Assembly (NCBI RefSeq): GCF_000718165.1
Contig: NZ_JOEY01000009.1
Location: 1-64,000 of the forward strand
Length of the DNA stretch: 64,000 nt
Reading direction: 5' to 3'
Origin: Streptomyces fulvoviolaceus
Lineage (GTDB): Bacteria > Actinomycetota > Actinomycetes > Streptomycetales > Streptomycetaceae
Shown here: positions 56,000 to 63,437 of the stretch, one piece after another
How the letters are laid out: each line of letters starts with the position of its first letter
How positions within the stretch are numbered: position 1 is the stretch's first letter
Translations under genes and position numbers: made by a program
Notes under the pieces: model-generated
What the model saw: the letters and a program-made list of their open reading frames with translations, nothing else
Databases searched by the model: none
What the model was told of the DNA's origin: nothing

Positions 56000-57127
56000 T
56001 CAGCGGTCGTCCAGCCGCCCGCTGATCCACTGCAGCGTCGCCGGAATCTCCCGCCGCCAGGTGTTGAAGTTGTGCCCGCCGCTTTCGAGGATGATCGACG
56101 AGATCCGCGTCAGCCGCGTGTCCTTCACCCGCTCTATGAACTTCAGCGTGTCCTTGTAGTTCGACTCGCCGACCTTGCTGCTGCTGACGAGCAGTGAGGT
56201 GTCCGAGGCGGGCCTGTGCTTGAGGTACCACCACAGGTTCGCGCGGTCGCGCAGCTCCTTGTCGCCGTGGAAGAGGTCGCCCGTGGTGGGGTCGGTCGGC
56301 GCGTCGTAGTAGGGGGACAGGCCCGCTCCGGCGGCGTACACATCGGGGTGGTGCAGGGCGAGCTTCAATGCGCAGTAGCCGCCCGTGGAGTCGCCGATGA
56401 CGCCCCAACTGCCCGGCTTTTCACCCACCCTGTAGTGGGCGAGTACGGCATCGGGCAGGTCCTTCGCGAAGAACGACTCGGTCTGCGGTCCGCCCGGAAT
56501 GTCGACGCACTCGGTATCCCGCGGCGGCGCCACCGTCGGCCGCAGCATCACCAGGATCATCGGCTGCATACGGCCGTTCTTGGCGAGCTTCAAGGCCGTG
56601 TGCGGGTAGTGGAGTTTGTCCACCAGCGCCAGTGCCGTGCCCGGATAGCCGGTGAGGACGACGGCCGCGGGAAAGGTGCGCGTGCGGTACTCGGGCTGGA
56701 AGTACTCCGGCGGCAGGTAGACGTACGCGCGCGTGGCGATGTGTGTCGTACGGCCCACAATGGCGACCTGCTGGATCTGCCCGCCGACCCGCGGCCGGGC
56801 GCCGCCCGTCTCCTTCACCCGGCGCGTGTCGACCACTTGGAGCGGGCCGCCCGAGCCGCCGTTCGCCGTGTGGTCGACGACCACGCCCTGGTCGGTCTCC
56901 TGCCCGAGCAGGTCGGCCCAGTCGGCGTAGAACCCGAAGGCCTGGTTGGCGGCGAGCCCCACCGACACGAAGAGCGCCAACTGGGTGGCGAGCAGCAGGC
57001 CCACCCGCCCGCTGACGGCCCGCCAGTTCCGCCGTGCCAGCCGTGGCCACAGCCATACCGTGCCGACGAACAGCAGGACGGCGGACAGGACCGCCAGCAG
57101 CAGCACATTGTTGCTCGTGAGACCCAT
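56000..57127 (-). CDS. Membrane-anchored alpha/beta-hydrolase esterase
   Basis: 375 residues. Two N-terminal transmembrane helices (about 5-25 and 40-62) precede an esterase domain of the putative-esterase/antigen-85-like family. The nucleophile elbow is GVIGDSTGGYCAL (Ser near 250), with an acidic residue in SPYYDAPTD-type loops and a catalytic His in ESGGHNFNTW. The domain should lie outside the membrane. Mycolyl or acyl transfer is possible in this family; the substrate is unknown. It is divergent from the lysyltransferase gene. Confidence 0.87.
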   Translation of the reverse strand: MGLTSNNVLLLAVLSAVLLFVGTVWLWPRLARRNWRAVSGRVGLLLATQLALFVSVGLAANQAFGFYADWADLLGQETDQGVVVDHTANGGSGGPLQVVDTRRVKETGGARPRVGGQIQQVAIVGRTTHIATRAYVYLPPEYFQPEYRTRTFPAAVVLTGYPGTALALVDKLHYPHTALKLAKNGRMQPMILVMLRPTVAPPRDTECVDIPGGPQTESFFAKDLPDAVLAHYRVGEKPGSWGVIGDSTGGYCALKLALHHPDVYAAGAGLSPYYDAPTDPTTGDLFHGDKELRDRANLWWYLKHRPASDTSLLVSSSKVGESNYKDTLKFIERVKDTRLTRISSIILESGGHNFNTWRREIPATLQWISGRLDDR

Positions 57128-57341
57128 GGGTTGCTTCTCGCCTGCGCTTTCTGTCCGGGACGCGGTCGGTGCCTCCCCCGCTCTTTCGCGAGGGCTTGTC
57201 CGGGACTTTCCTCGGCCTTTGAACCGGCTTTGACGAGGTGAGTGAACCTCTCTCCCCGAGACACCGTCCTAGAGGGCGCAATGTCGCCGGATGCCCGAAT
57301 CGGGACCGGATCCAGAGTCACTCGCAGAACTACGGGATGCG

Positions 57342-59177
57342 ATGTCTGTCAGGACAGATGAGGAAATGTCGGGCGGGGTTCCGCACCGATCAACGCGGCT
57401 GCGGCACGTACTGCACGGACCGCGCCCCGAGGCCGTCCCCGTCCTCGTCGCCAGAGCCTGCGCTCTCGTAGGCCTTCTGGACATCGCCGCGGGCGTCTTC
57501 CCACGCTTCCGGCACAGCCGTATGCACACGATCGCCGAGGTACTGCCCGGCGCGCTCGGCCCGTTCGCGGCCGCGCTCTCGCTCAGCACCGGCGTCCTGT
57601 TGCTGCTGCTCGCCCACGGCCTCAGGCGCCGCAAGCGCCGGGCCTGGCGGGCGGCCGTGGCGCTGCTGCCGGCGGGCGCGCTGGCGCAGTTCACGTACCG
57701 CCACTCGCTCCTCGGAGTGGTCATCTCGCTCGCGCTGCTCGCGCCCCTGCTGCGCCACCGGGACCAGTTCGCGGCCCTGCCCGACCCGCGCAGCCGCTGG
57801 CGCGCGCTCGCCAACTTCGTCCTCATGGGCGCCGGTTCCCTCGTCCTCGGGCTGGTCATCGTCAGCGTCCACCCGAAGACGCTGGTCGGCGACCCGAGCC
57901 TGGCCGATCGCATCACGCACGTCCTGTACGGCCTGTTCGGCTTCGAGGGCCCGGTCGACTACCAGGGCAACACCTCCTGGACGGTCGCCTTCTCCCTCGG
58001 CGCCCTCGGCCTGCTCACCGCGGTCACGACGATCTACCTGGCCTTCCGCCCCGAGCACCCCGCCGCCCACCTCACCGCGGAGGACGAGACGCGGCTGCGC
58101 GCCCTCCTGGACAAGCACGGCGGCCGCGACTCCCTCGGCCACTTCGCGCTGCGCCGCGACAAGGCCGTCGTCTTCTCGCCCAGCGGCAAGGCGGCGGTGA
58201 CGTACCGCGTCGTCTCCGGCGTGATGCTCGCCAGCGGCGACCCGATCGGCGACGTCGAGGCCTGGCCCGGCGCCATCGAGCGCTTCATGGACGAGGCCAC
58301 GGCCCACTCCTGGACGCCCGCCGTCATGGGCTGCTCCGAGACCGGCGGCGAGGTCTGGACCCGCGAGACCGGCCTCGACGCCCTCGAACTGGGCGACGAG
58401 GCGGTGGTGGACGTCGCGGATTTCTCCCTGGCCGGCCGCGCGATGCGCAATGTGCGCCAGATGGTCAAGCGCATCGAGCGCGCCGGTTACGAGACCCGGG
58501 TACGGCGCGTCCGTGACGTCGGCGACGCCGAACTGGACCGGATCCGCCGCGCCGCCGACGACTGGCGCGGCACCGACACCGAGCGCGGCTTCTCCATGGC
58601 GCTGGGCCGCATCGGCGACCCCTCCGACGGCGACTGCCTCATCGCCACCGCCCACAAGGCCGACGAACAGCCGGGTCCGTACGGCGACCTCAAGGCGATC
58701 CTGCACTTCGTACCGTGGGGCACGGACGGGGCCTCCCTGGACCTGATGCGCCGCGACCGCTCGGCCGACCCCGGCATGAACGAACTGCTGATCGTGGCGG
58801 CGCTCCAGGCGGCTCCCCGCCTGGGCATCACACGCGTGTCCCTGAACTTCGCGATGTTCCGCGCGGCGCTGGCGCGCGGCGAGAAGATCGGCGCGGGCCC
58901 GGTGCTGCGCGCCTGGCGCGGACTGCTGGTGTTCCTCTCCCGCTGGTTCCAGATCGAGTCCCTGTACAAGTTCAACGCGAAGTTCCGGCCCCGCTGGGAG
59001 CCCCGCTTCGTCGTCTACCGCGCCTCCGGCGACCTGCCCCGCATCGGCTTCGCCGCCATGCAGGCGGAGGGCTTCGTCAACCTCGCCCTCCCGCTCCCCC
59101 GCTTCCTCCGCCGCCGCTCCCACACCCCACGCGCGTGTGCCCACGCCGTAGCGGAACGGGACGTCCGCGCGGCATAG
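57342..59177 (+). CDS. MprF/LysX-like phosphatidylglycerol lysyltransferase family protein
   Basis: 611 residues from the ATG at 57342, or 603 from 57366 (MSGGVPHR). About five transmembrane helices fill residues 30-230. The cytoplasmic C-terminal DUF2156 domain (about 255-580) has DSLGHFALRRDKAVVFSPSG, RNVRQMVKRIERAGYE and SLNFAMFRAALARGEK, typical of MprF C-terminal domains. The family transfers lysine or another amino acid from tRNA to phosphatidylglycerol and lowers the negative charge of the membrane, giving resistance to cationic peptides. No separate lysyl-tRNA synthetase domain is fused, unlike mycobacterial LysX. A 220-bp inverted repeat follows. Confidence 0.88.
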   Translation: MSVRTDEEMSGGVPHRSTRLRHVLHGPRPEAVPVLVARACALVGLLDIAAGVFPRFRHSRMHTIAEVLPGALGPFAAALSLSTGVLLLLLAHGLRRRKRRAWRAAVALLPAGALAQFTYRHSLLGVVISLALLAPLLRHRDQFAALPDPRSRWRALANFVLMGAGSLVLGLVIVSVHPKTLVGDPSLADRITHVLYGLFGFEGPVDYQGNTSWTVAFSLGALGLLTAVTTIYLAFRPEHPAAHLTAEDETRLRALLDKHGGRDSLGHFALRRDKAVVFSPSGKAAVTYRVVSGVMLASGDPIGDVEAWPGAIERFMDEATAHSWTPAVMGCSETGGEVWTRETGLDALELGDEAVVDVADFSLAGRAMRNVRQMVKRIERAGYETRVRRVRDVGDAELDRIRRAADDWRGTDTERGFSMALGRIGDPSDGDCLIATAHKADEQPGPYGDLKAILHFVPWGTDGASLDLMRRDRSADPGMNELLIVAALQAAPRLGITRVSLNFAMFRAALARGEKIGAGPVLRAWRGLLVFLSRWFQIESLYKFNAKFRPRWEPRFVVYRASGDLPRIGFAAMQAEGFVNLALPLPRFLRRRSHTPRACAHAVAERDVRAA

Positions 59178-59199
59178 GAACCCCGGCGCAACCAGGACA

Positions 59200-59419
59200 G
59201 GCCCGAGCGGAAGTCTCACCCCCGAGGCCCTGTCGTCAGATGCCCGTCGTCCGCCCGCAGGGCGGGCCCGGCGGCGTCCGGTGCGTGCGATCCCAAGGCG
59301 CCGGAACGCCCTCGATGGGGGTCCCCCACGCCCTTGAGGCAGTGGACAGTGCGTGCCGGGCGCCGCCGGGCAGACGGGCATCCGACGACAGGACCTGGCC
59401 GGGGGCTTCCGCTCGGGCC
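59200..59419. repeat. 220-bp imperfect inverted repeat
   Basis: Three nested block pairs: GGCCCGAGCGGAAG (59200-59213) with 59406-59419 (14/14); CCTGTCGTCAGATGCCCGTC (59229-59248) with 59373-59392 (19/20); and GCCCGGCGGCGTCCGG (59266-59281) with 59356-59371 (15/16). The centre includes a G5TC5 palindrome (59316-59328). It fills the 280-base gap between the lysyltransferase and folP and holds no gene. Confidence 0.9.
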
Positions 59420-59447
59420 GCAGGGTCTTGTGGTCCCAACCTGGGCC

Positions 59448-59453
59448 TAGGCT
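59448..59453 (+). promoter_or_regulatory. -10 box implying leaderless folP mRNA
   Basis: TAGGCT is followed by exactly six bases and the folP ATG at 59460. There is no Shine-Dalgarno sequence in between. The -35 element is not clear. Confidence 0.5.
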
Positions 59454-59459
59454 GAACGT

Positions 59460-60350
59460 ATGAGCAAGCAGAACGGACGCGGGCGCGTCGCAGGCCTTCC
59501 TGGATGGGACCGCTGCGCGGTCATGGGAGTCGTGAACGTCACCCCCGATTCCTTCTCCGACGGCGGCCGCTGGTTCGACACGACGGCCGCCGTCAAGCAC
59601 GGTCTCGCACTGGTCGAGGAGGGCGCCGACCTGGTCGACGTCGGTGGCGAGTCCACCCGCCCCGGCGCCACCCGCGTCGACGAGGCCGAGGAGCTCAGGC
59701 GTGTCGTCCCCGTCGTCCGCGGCCTCGCCTCCGAGGGCGTCACGGTCTCCGTCGACACCATGCGCGCGTCCGTCGCCGAACAGGCCCTCGCCGCGGGCGC
59801 CGCCCTCGTCAACGACGTCAGCGGCGGCCTCGCCGACCCGGCCATGATCCCGGTCGTGGCGGAAGCGGGTGCCCCCTTCGTCGTCATGCACTGGCGCGGC
59901 TTCCTGGAGGGCGGCAAGGTCAAGGGCGTCTACGACGACGTCGTCACCGAAGTCCTCGACGAACTGCACGCACGCGTGGAGGCCGTCCTCGCCGGCGGCA
60001 TCTCCCCCGACCGCATCGTCGTCGACCCCGGCCTCGGCTTCTCCAAGGACGCCGAACACGACCTCGTCCTCCTCTCCCACCTCGACCGCCTGCTCGGCCT
60101 CGGCCACCCGCTGCTCGTCGCCGCCTCCCGCAAGCGGTTCCTCGGCCGCGTCCTCGCCGGTCCGCAGGGCGCCCCGCCGCCCGCGCGCGAGCGCGACGCC
60201 GCGACGGCCGCCGTCTCCGCGCTCGCAGCGCACGCCGGCGCGTGGGCGGTGCGCGTGCACGAGGTGCGCGCCACGGCGGACGCGGTACGGGTCGCACGCG
60301 CCGTAGAGGGAGCGCGCGCCGGAGAGAACACGCCCGAAGGAGCCCGGTGA
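59460..60350 (+). CDS. folP: Dihydropteroate synthase
   Basis: 296 residues. FolP condenses p-aminobenzoate with hydroxymethyldihydropterin diphosphate and is the sulfonamide target. MGVVNVTPDSFSDGGRWFD, the flexible loop DVGGESTRPGATRVD, VNDVSGGLADPAM, VVDPGLGFSKDAEHD and AASRKRFLGRVL are present. The last 20 residues are low-complexity. Leaderless start at 59460. The stop overlaps the next gene (GTGA). Streptomycetes often have a second copy; the complete motif set here fits the functional enzyme. Confidence 0.96.
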   Translation: MSKQNGRGRVAGLPGWDRCAVMGVVNVTPDSFSDGGRWFDTTAAVKHGLALVEEGADLVDVGGESTRPGATRVDEAEELRRVVPVVRGLASEGVTVSVDTMRASVAEQALAAGAALVNDVSGGLADPAMIPVVAEAGAPFVVMHWRGFLEGGKVKGVYDDVVTEVLDELHARVEAVLAGGISPDRIVVDPGLGFSKDAEHDLVLLSHLDRLLGLGHPLLVAASRKRFLGRVLAGPQGAPPPARERDAATAAVSALAAHAGAWAVRVHEVRATADAVRVARAVEGARAGENTPEGAR

Positions 60351-60850
60351 GCGCCCCCCACACCGACGTCGAGCAGGTAGAGGCCGCCAACACCGGCTTC
60401 TACGAGGCCATGGAGCGCGGCGACTTCGAAGAGGTCTCCTCGCTCTGGCTCACCCCGTCCGACCTGGGCGTCGACGAGGAGTACCACGACCCGGCCGACG
60501 CCGGAGTCGTCTCCTGCGTCCACCCCGGCTGGCCCGTGCTCACCGGCCGCGGCGAGGTCCTCAGGTCGTACGCGCTGATCATGGCGAACACCGACTACAT
60601 CCAGTTCTTCCTCACCGACGTGCACGTCTCCGTCACCGGCGACACCGCCCTGGTGACCTGCACCGAGAACATCCTCAGCGGCGGCCCCGCCCCCGAGGGC
60701 AGCGAGGAGCTCGGCCCGCTCGTCGGCCAGTTGGTGGTCGCCACGAACGTGTTCCGCCGCACACCCGTCGGCTGGAAACTCTGGTCGCATCACGCCTCCC
60801 CCGTTCTGGCCGAAAACGACGAGGACGAAGGGGACAACACTCCCTCCTGA
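60347..60850 (+). CDS. NTF2-like (SnoaL) fold protein in the folate operon
   Basis: 167 residues from a GTG overlapping the folP stop. The N-terminal helices are VEQVEAANTGFYEAMERGDFE followed by VSSLWLTPSD, then HPGWPVLTGRGEVLRSY and a beta sheet ending in GWKLWSHHASPVL. This is the SnoaL/DUF4440 group of the NTF2-like superfamily. No clear catalytic pair is seen. The tight coupling to folP suggests a pathway-related role, but the function is not known to me. Confidence 0.87.
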   Translation: MSAPHTDVEQVEAANTGFYEAMERGDFEEVSSLWLTPSDLGVDEEYHDPADAGVVSCVHPGWPVLTGRGEVLRSYALIMANTDYIQFFLTDVHVSVTGDTALVTCTENILSGGPAPEGSEELGPLVGQLVVATNVFRRTPVGWKLWSHHASPVLAENDEDEGDNTPS

Positions 60851-60852
60851 GT

Positions 60853-61100
60853 GGGTAGGCACGCCGCAAGGAGGCCATGGAACCGCCCACAGGGACCAAG
60901 AAGTGGTTGGAATCACGGACCCTGGGTAGGGGCGGCTACCAACCCGTGAGCCGCCGGGTTCCCCAGGGGAAACACCCGGTGAAACCTCCTGGTTCCGGCG
61001 CGGGCCCATGCCTCCGTGGCCCGGCCCTGTCAGTGCCCGCAGGTAGATTCGTTTGAGGCCGGTGTGCCGCCCGCACACGGCATCGACCGGCCGTTACCGA
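60853..61100 (+). ncRNA. Candidate structured leader RNA upstream of folB-folK
   Basis: The 270-base gap before folB lacks a gene but is dense in perfect stems: CAGGG/CCCTG (60890-60924), GGCGGCT-N11-AGCCGCC (about 60931-60955), CCGGGT/ACCCGG enclosing TCCCC-A-GGGGA (60954-60979), CGGGCC-N11-GGCCCG (about 61001-61023) and GGCCGGT/ACCGGCC enclosing GTGTG/CACAC (61057-61093). Long-range pairs GGAACC with GGTTCC and GGAGG with CCTCC cross each other, as in a pseudoknot or a two-state switch. I could not match it to the THF, ZTP, TPP, FMN or ydaO consensus. A folate- or pterin-responsive element is a guess from position. Confidence 0.5.
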
Positions 61101-61120
61101 CGATTGCAGGAGTGATTCGC

Positions 61121-61480
61121 GTGGATCGTGTCGCGCTGCGCGGCCTGAAGGCCCGCGGGCACCACGGGGTGTTCCCCAAGGAGCGCGAGGAAGGCCAGAC
61201 CTTCATCGTGGATCTCGTCCTCGGCCTGGACACCCGACCGGCCGCGGCCGACGACGACCTGGCGAAGACCGTGCACTACGGCATCGTGGCGGAGGAGGTC
61301 GTGGCCGTCGTCGAGGGCGAGCCCGTCGACCTCATCGAGACACTCGCCGAGCGCATCGCCCAGGCCTGTCTCAAGCACGAGGGGGTCCAGGAGGTCGAGG
61401 TCTGCGTCCACAAACCGGACGCGCCGATCACGGTCCCCTTCGACGACGTGACCGTCACCATCACCCGGAGCCGAGTATGA
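61121..61480 (+). CDS. folB: Dihydroneopterin aldolase
   Basis: 119 residues, the normal FolB length. FolB cleaves dihydroneopterin to hydroxymethyldihydropterin and glycolaldehyde. LRGLKARGHHGVFPKEREEG carries the substrate-binding region, HYGIVAEEVVAVVEGEPVDL includes a conserved Glu and Tyr, and HKPDAPITVPFDDV has the conserved Lys. The GTG at 61121 has AGGAG eight bases upstream, better than the GTG at 61112. The stop overlaps the folK start (ATGA). The long structured leader lies just upstream. Confidence 0.95.
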   Translation: MDRVALRGLKARGHHGVFPKEREEGQTFIVDLVLGLDTRPAAADDDLAKTVHYGIVAEEVVAVVEGEPVDLIETLAERIAQACLKHEGVQEVEVCVHKPDAPITVPFDDVTVTITRSRV

Positions 61481-62088
61481 CCGCGTCCTTCACCGCGGGT
61501 CCCAGCGACCCGACCGTACAGCCGGTACCCGCCTCCGTCGTGCAGCAGGTCGACGCCGCCGACACGACCCTCCACAACCCGAAACGGGCCGTGATCTCCC
61601 TCGGCTCCAACCTCGGCAACCGCCTGGAGACCCTCCAGGGCGCCATCGACGCCCTCGAGGACACGCCCGGCGTCCGCATCAAGGCCGTCTCCCCCGTGTA
61701 CGAGACGGAGCCGTGGGGCGTGGAGCCCGGCAGCCAGCCCTCGTACTTCAACGCTGTCGTCGTGCTGAAGACGACCCTGCCCCCGTCCTCCCTGCTGGAG
61801 CGGGCGCACGCGGTCGAGGAGGCCTTCAACCGGGTGCGGGACGAGCGCTGGGGCCCGCGCACCCTCGACGTCGACATCGTCGCGTACGCCGAGGTCGTCT
61901 CCGACGACCCGGTCCTCACCCTCCCCCATCCGCGCGCCCACGAACGCGCCTTCGTCCTCGCCCCCTGGCACGACGTGGAGCCCGAGGCGCAGTTGCCCGG
62001 CAGGGGCGCGGTCGCCGCGCTCCTCGACACCGTCGCCCGGGACGGCGTCGCGCCGCGCAAGGACCTGGAACTCCGGCTGCCCGAGTAG
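61477..62088 (+). CDS. folK: 2-amino-4-hydroxy-6-hydroxymethyldihydropteridine diphosphokinase
   Basis: 203 residues. FolK transfers diphosphate from ATP to hydroxymethyldihydropterin, making the FolP substrate. VISLGSNLGNRLETLQGAID, SPVYETEPWGV, FNAVVVLKT, and DERWGPRTLDVDIVAYAEV with the Mg-binding DxD are present. An N-terminal extension of about 40 residues (Thr/Pro/Asp-rich) precedes the conserved domain. The ATG at 61477 overlaps the folB stop, so the two are coupled. Confidence 0.95.
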   Translation: MTASFTAGPSDPTVQPVPASVVQQVDAADTTLHNPKRAVISLGSNLGNRLETLQGAIDALEDTPGVRIKAVSPVYETEPWGVEPGSQPSYFNAVVVLKTTLPPSSLLERAHAVEEAFNRVRDERWGPRTLDVDIVAYAEVVSDDPVLTLPHPRAHERAFVLAPWHDVEPEAQLPGRGAVAALLDTVARDGVAPRKDLELRLPE

Positions 62089-62194
62089 TCGTTAAGGTCG
62101 AGACGACCACGGGGCGGCCCGACAGGACGGCCGGACCGGACAGGTCACCACGACCACCGTCCGCGACCGCGGTCCGGGGAGCTGAAGGGACACC

Positions 62195-62680
62195 GTGAGA
62201 GAGCTGCGCATCAGGCTGCTGGCAGGCGTTTTCGTCGTCGCCGGGGTTCTGTCCTGGGCAGGCGCCCGCCTCTGGAACTCGGTCGGGACCCTTCCCAGCG
62301 TCCCCCTGGCCGCCCCCATCGTCCTCGCCCTGATCGCCGTGGTCCTGCTGGCCACGGCGCTCTCGATCCGCGCCCGCCTCAAGGCCCAGCGCGAGCGCCG
62401 CCCCGGCGCCAAGGGCGTCGATCCCCTGATGGCCGCCCGCGCGGTCGTCTTCGGCCAGGCCAGCGCCCTGGTCGCCGCCCTCGTCTCCGGCATGTACGGC
62501 GGCACCGGCGCCTTCCTCCTGGAGTCCCTCGACATCCCCGCCCGCCGCGACCAGGCCATCTATGCCGGCTTCTCGGTCCTGGCGGGCGTCGCCGTCATAG
62601 CGGCCGCCATCTTCCTGGAGCGGGTCTGCAAACTCCCGGAGGACGACGACCGGAACACGGGAGCCACGTCGGCAGCATGA
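62195..62680 (+). CDS. DUF3180 membrane protein
   Basis: 161 residues from a GTG at 62195 with GAAGGGA upstream. Four transmembrane helices (about 7-25, 38-58, 82-102, 118-138) and conserved KGVDPLMAARAVVFGQASAL followed by GMYGGTGAFLLE. DUF3180 proteins lie directly after folK in many actinobacteria, so they probably belong to the folate cluster; a transport role has not been shown as far as I know. It converges with folE. Confidence 0.9.
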   Translation: MRELRIRLLAGVFVVAGVLSWAGARLWNSVGTLPSVPLAAPIVLALIAVVLLATALSIRARLKAQRERRPGAKGVDPLMAARAVVFGQASALVAALVSGMYGGTGAFLLESLDIPARRDQAIYAGFSVLAGVAVIAAAIFLERVCKLPEDDDRNTGATSAA

Positions 62681-62711
62681 GGCGTGACCGCCGGAAAGTC
62701 CCGTCGGAGCG

Positions 62712-63317
62712 TCAGCGCGCCATGATGAGGCTCATCGCCTCATTGCGGGTCGCGGGGTCACGCAACTGGCCACGGACCGCCGACGTGATGGTCTTCGCCC
62801 CGGGCTTGCGGACCCCCCGCATCGACATGCACATGTGCTCGCACTCGACGACGACGATCACACCCCGCGGCTCCAGGATCTTCATCAGCGAGTCTGCGAT
62901 CTGCGTGGTGAGTCGTTCCTGCACCTGCGGCCGACGGGCATAGACGTCCACGAGCCGGGCCAGCTTCGAAAGGCCCGTGATCTTGCCGTCGACGGACGGG
63001 ATGTACCCGACGTGGGCGACGCCGACGAACGGCACCAGATGGTGTTCACAGGAGCTCAGGACCTCGATGTCCTTCACGAGGACCATCTCGTCGTGCCCCA
63101 GGTCGAACGTCGTCGTCAGCACGTCCTCGGGCTTCTGCCACAGTCCCGCGAATATCTCCCGGTACGCCCGCGCCACCCGCGCCGGCGTCTCCCTGAGCCC
63201 CTCACGGTCAGGGTCCTCTCCGACCGCGATCAGGAGTTCGCGGACGGCGTTCTCGGCGCGCTTCTCGTCGAAATCGCCGATGGAGCCCTCGCCGTCCAGC
63301 GTCACGGGGTCGGTCAT
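62712..63317 (-). CDS. folE: GTP cyclohydrolase I
   Basis: 201 residues. FolE converts GTP to dihydroneopterin triphosphate, the first step of folate synthesis. [13 protein letters not shown], zinc ligands in [10 protein letters not shown] (Cys and His) and in [11 protein letters not shown] (Cys), and [20 protein letters not shown] are all present. The ATG at 63317 (MTDPVTLD) has GAGG six bases before it. It is placed after ftsH on the same strand with a strong hairpin between, and faces the other fol genes convergently. Confidence 0.96.
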   Translation of the reverse strand: MTDPVTLDGEGSIGDFDEKRAENAVRELLIAVGEDPDREGLRETPARVARAYREIFAGLWQKPEDVLTTTFDLGHDEMVLVKDIEVLSSCEHHLVPFVGVAHVGYIPSVDGKITGLSKLARLVDVYARRPQVQERLTTQIADSLMKILEPRGVIVVVECEHMCMSMRGVRKPGAKTITSAVRGQLRDPATRNEAMSLIMAR

Positions 63318-63361
63318 CTGGTGCCTCGTTCCTAGGTGTCCCTGCATGCGCATACGAAAGC

Positions 63362-63397
63362 GCCGCGCCCCCCAGGCTAAAACCAGGGGGGCGCGGC
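63362..63397 (-). terminator. Hairpin between ftsH and folE
   Basis: GCCGCGCCCCCC (63362-63373) and GGGGGGCGCGGC (63386-63397) form a perfect 12-bp stem with a 12-nt loop. It lies 41 bases past the ftsH stop. There is no T-run, as is usual for GC-rich terminators. Confidence 0.8.
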
Positions 63398-63437
63398 ATC
63401 CATTCCGGGCCTGGTGAGGTCACCGAGGCTGAGCGGG

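Noticed and set aside
60853..61120. Known riboswitch (THF, ZTP, TPP, FMN, c-di-AMP) or RNase P RNA before folB
   Set aside because: None of the conserved core strings of those families can be seen; kept only as an unnamed structured RNA candidate.
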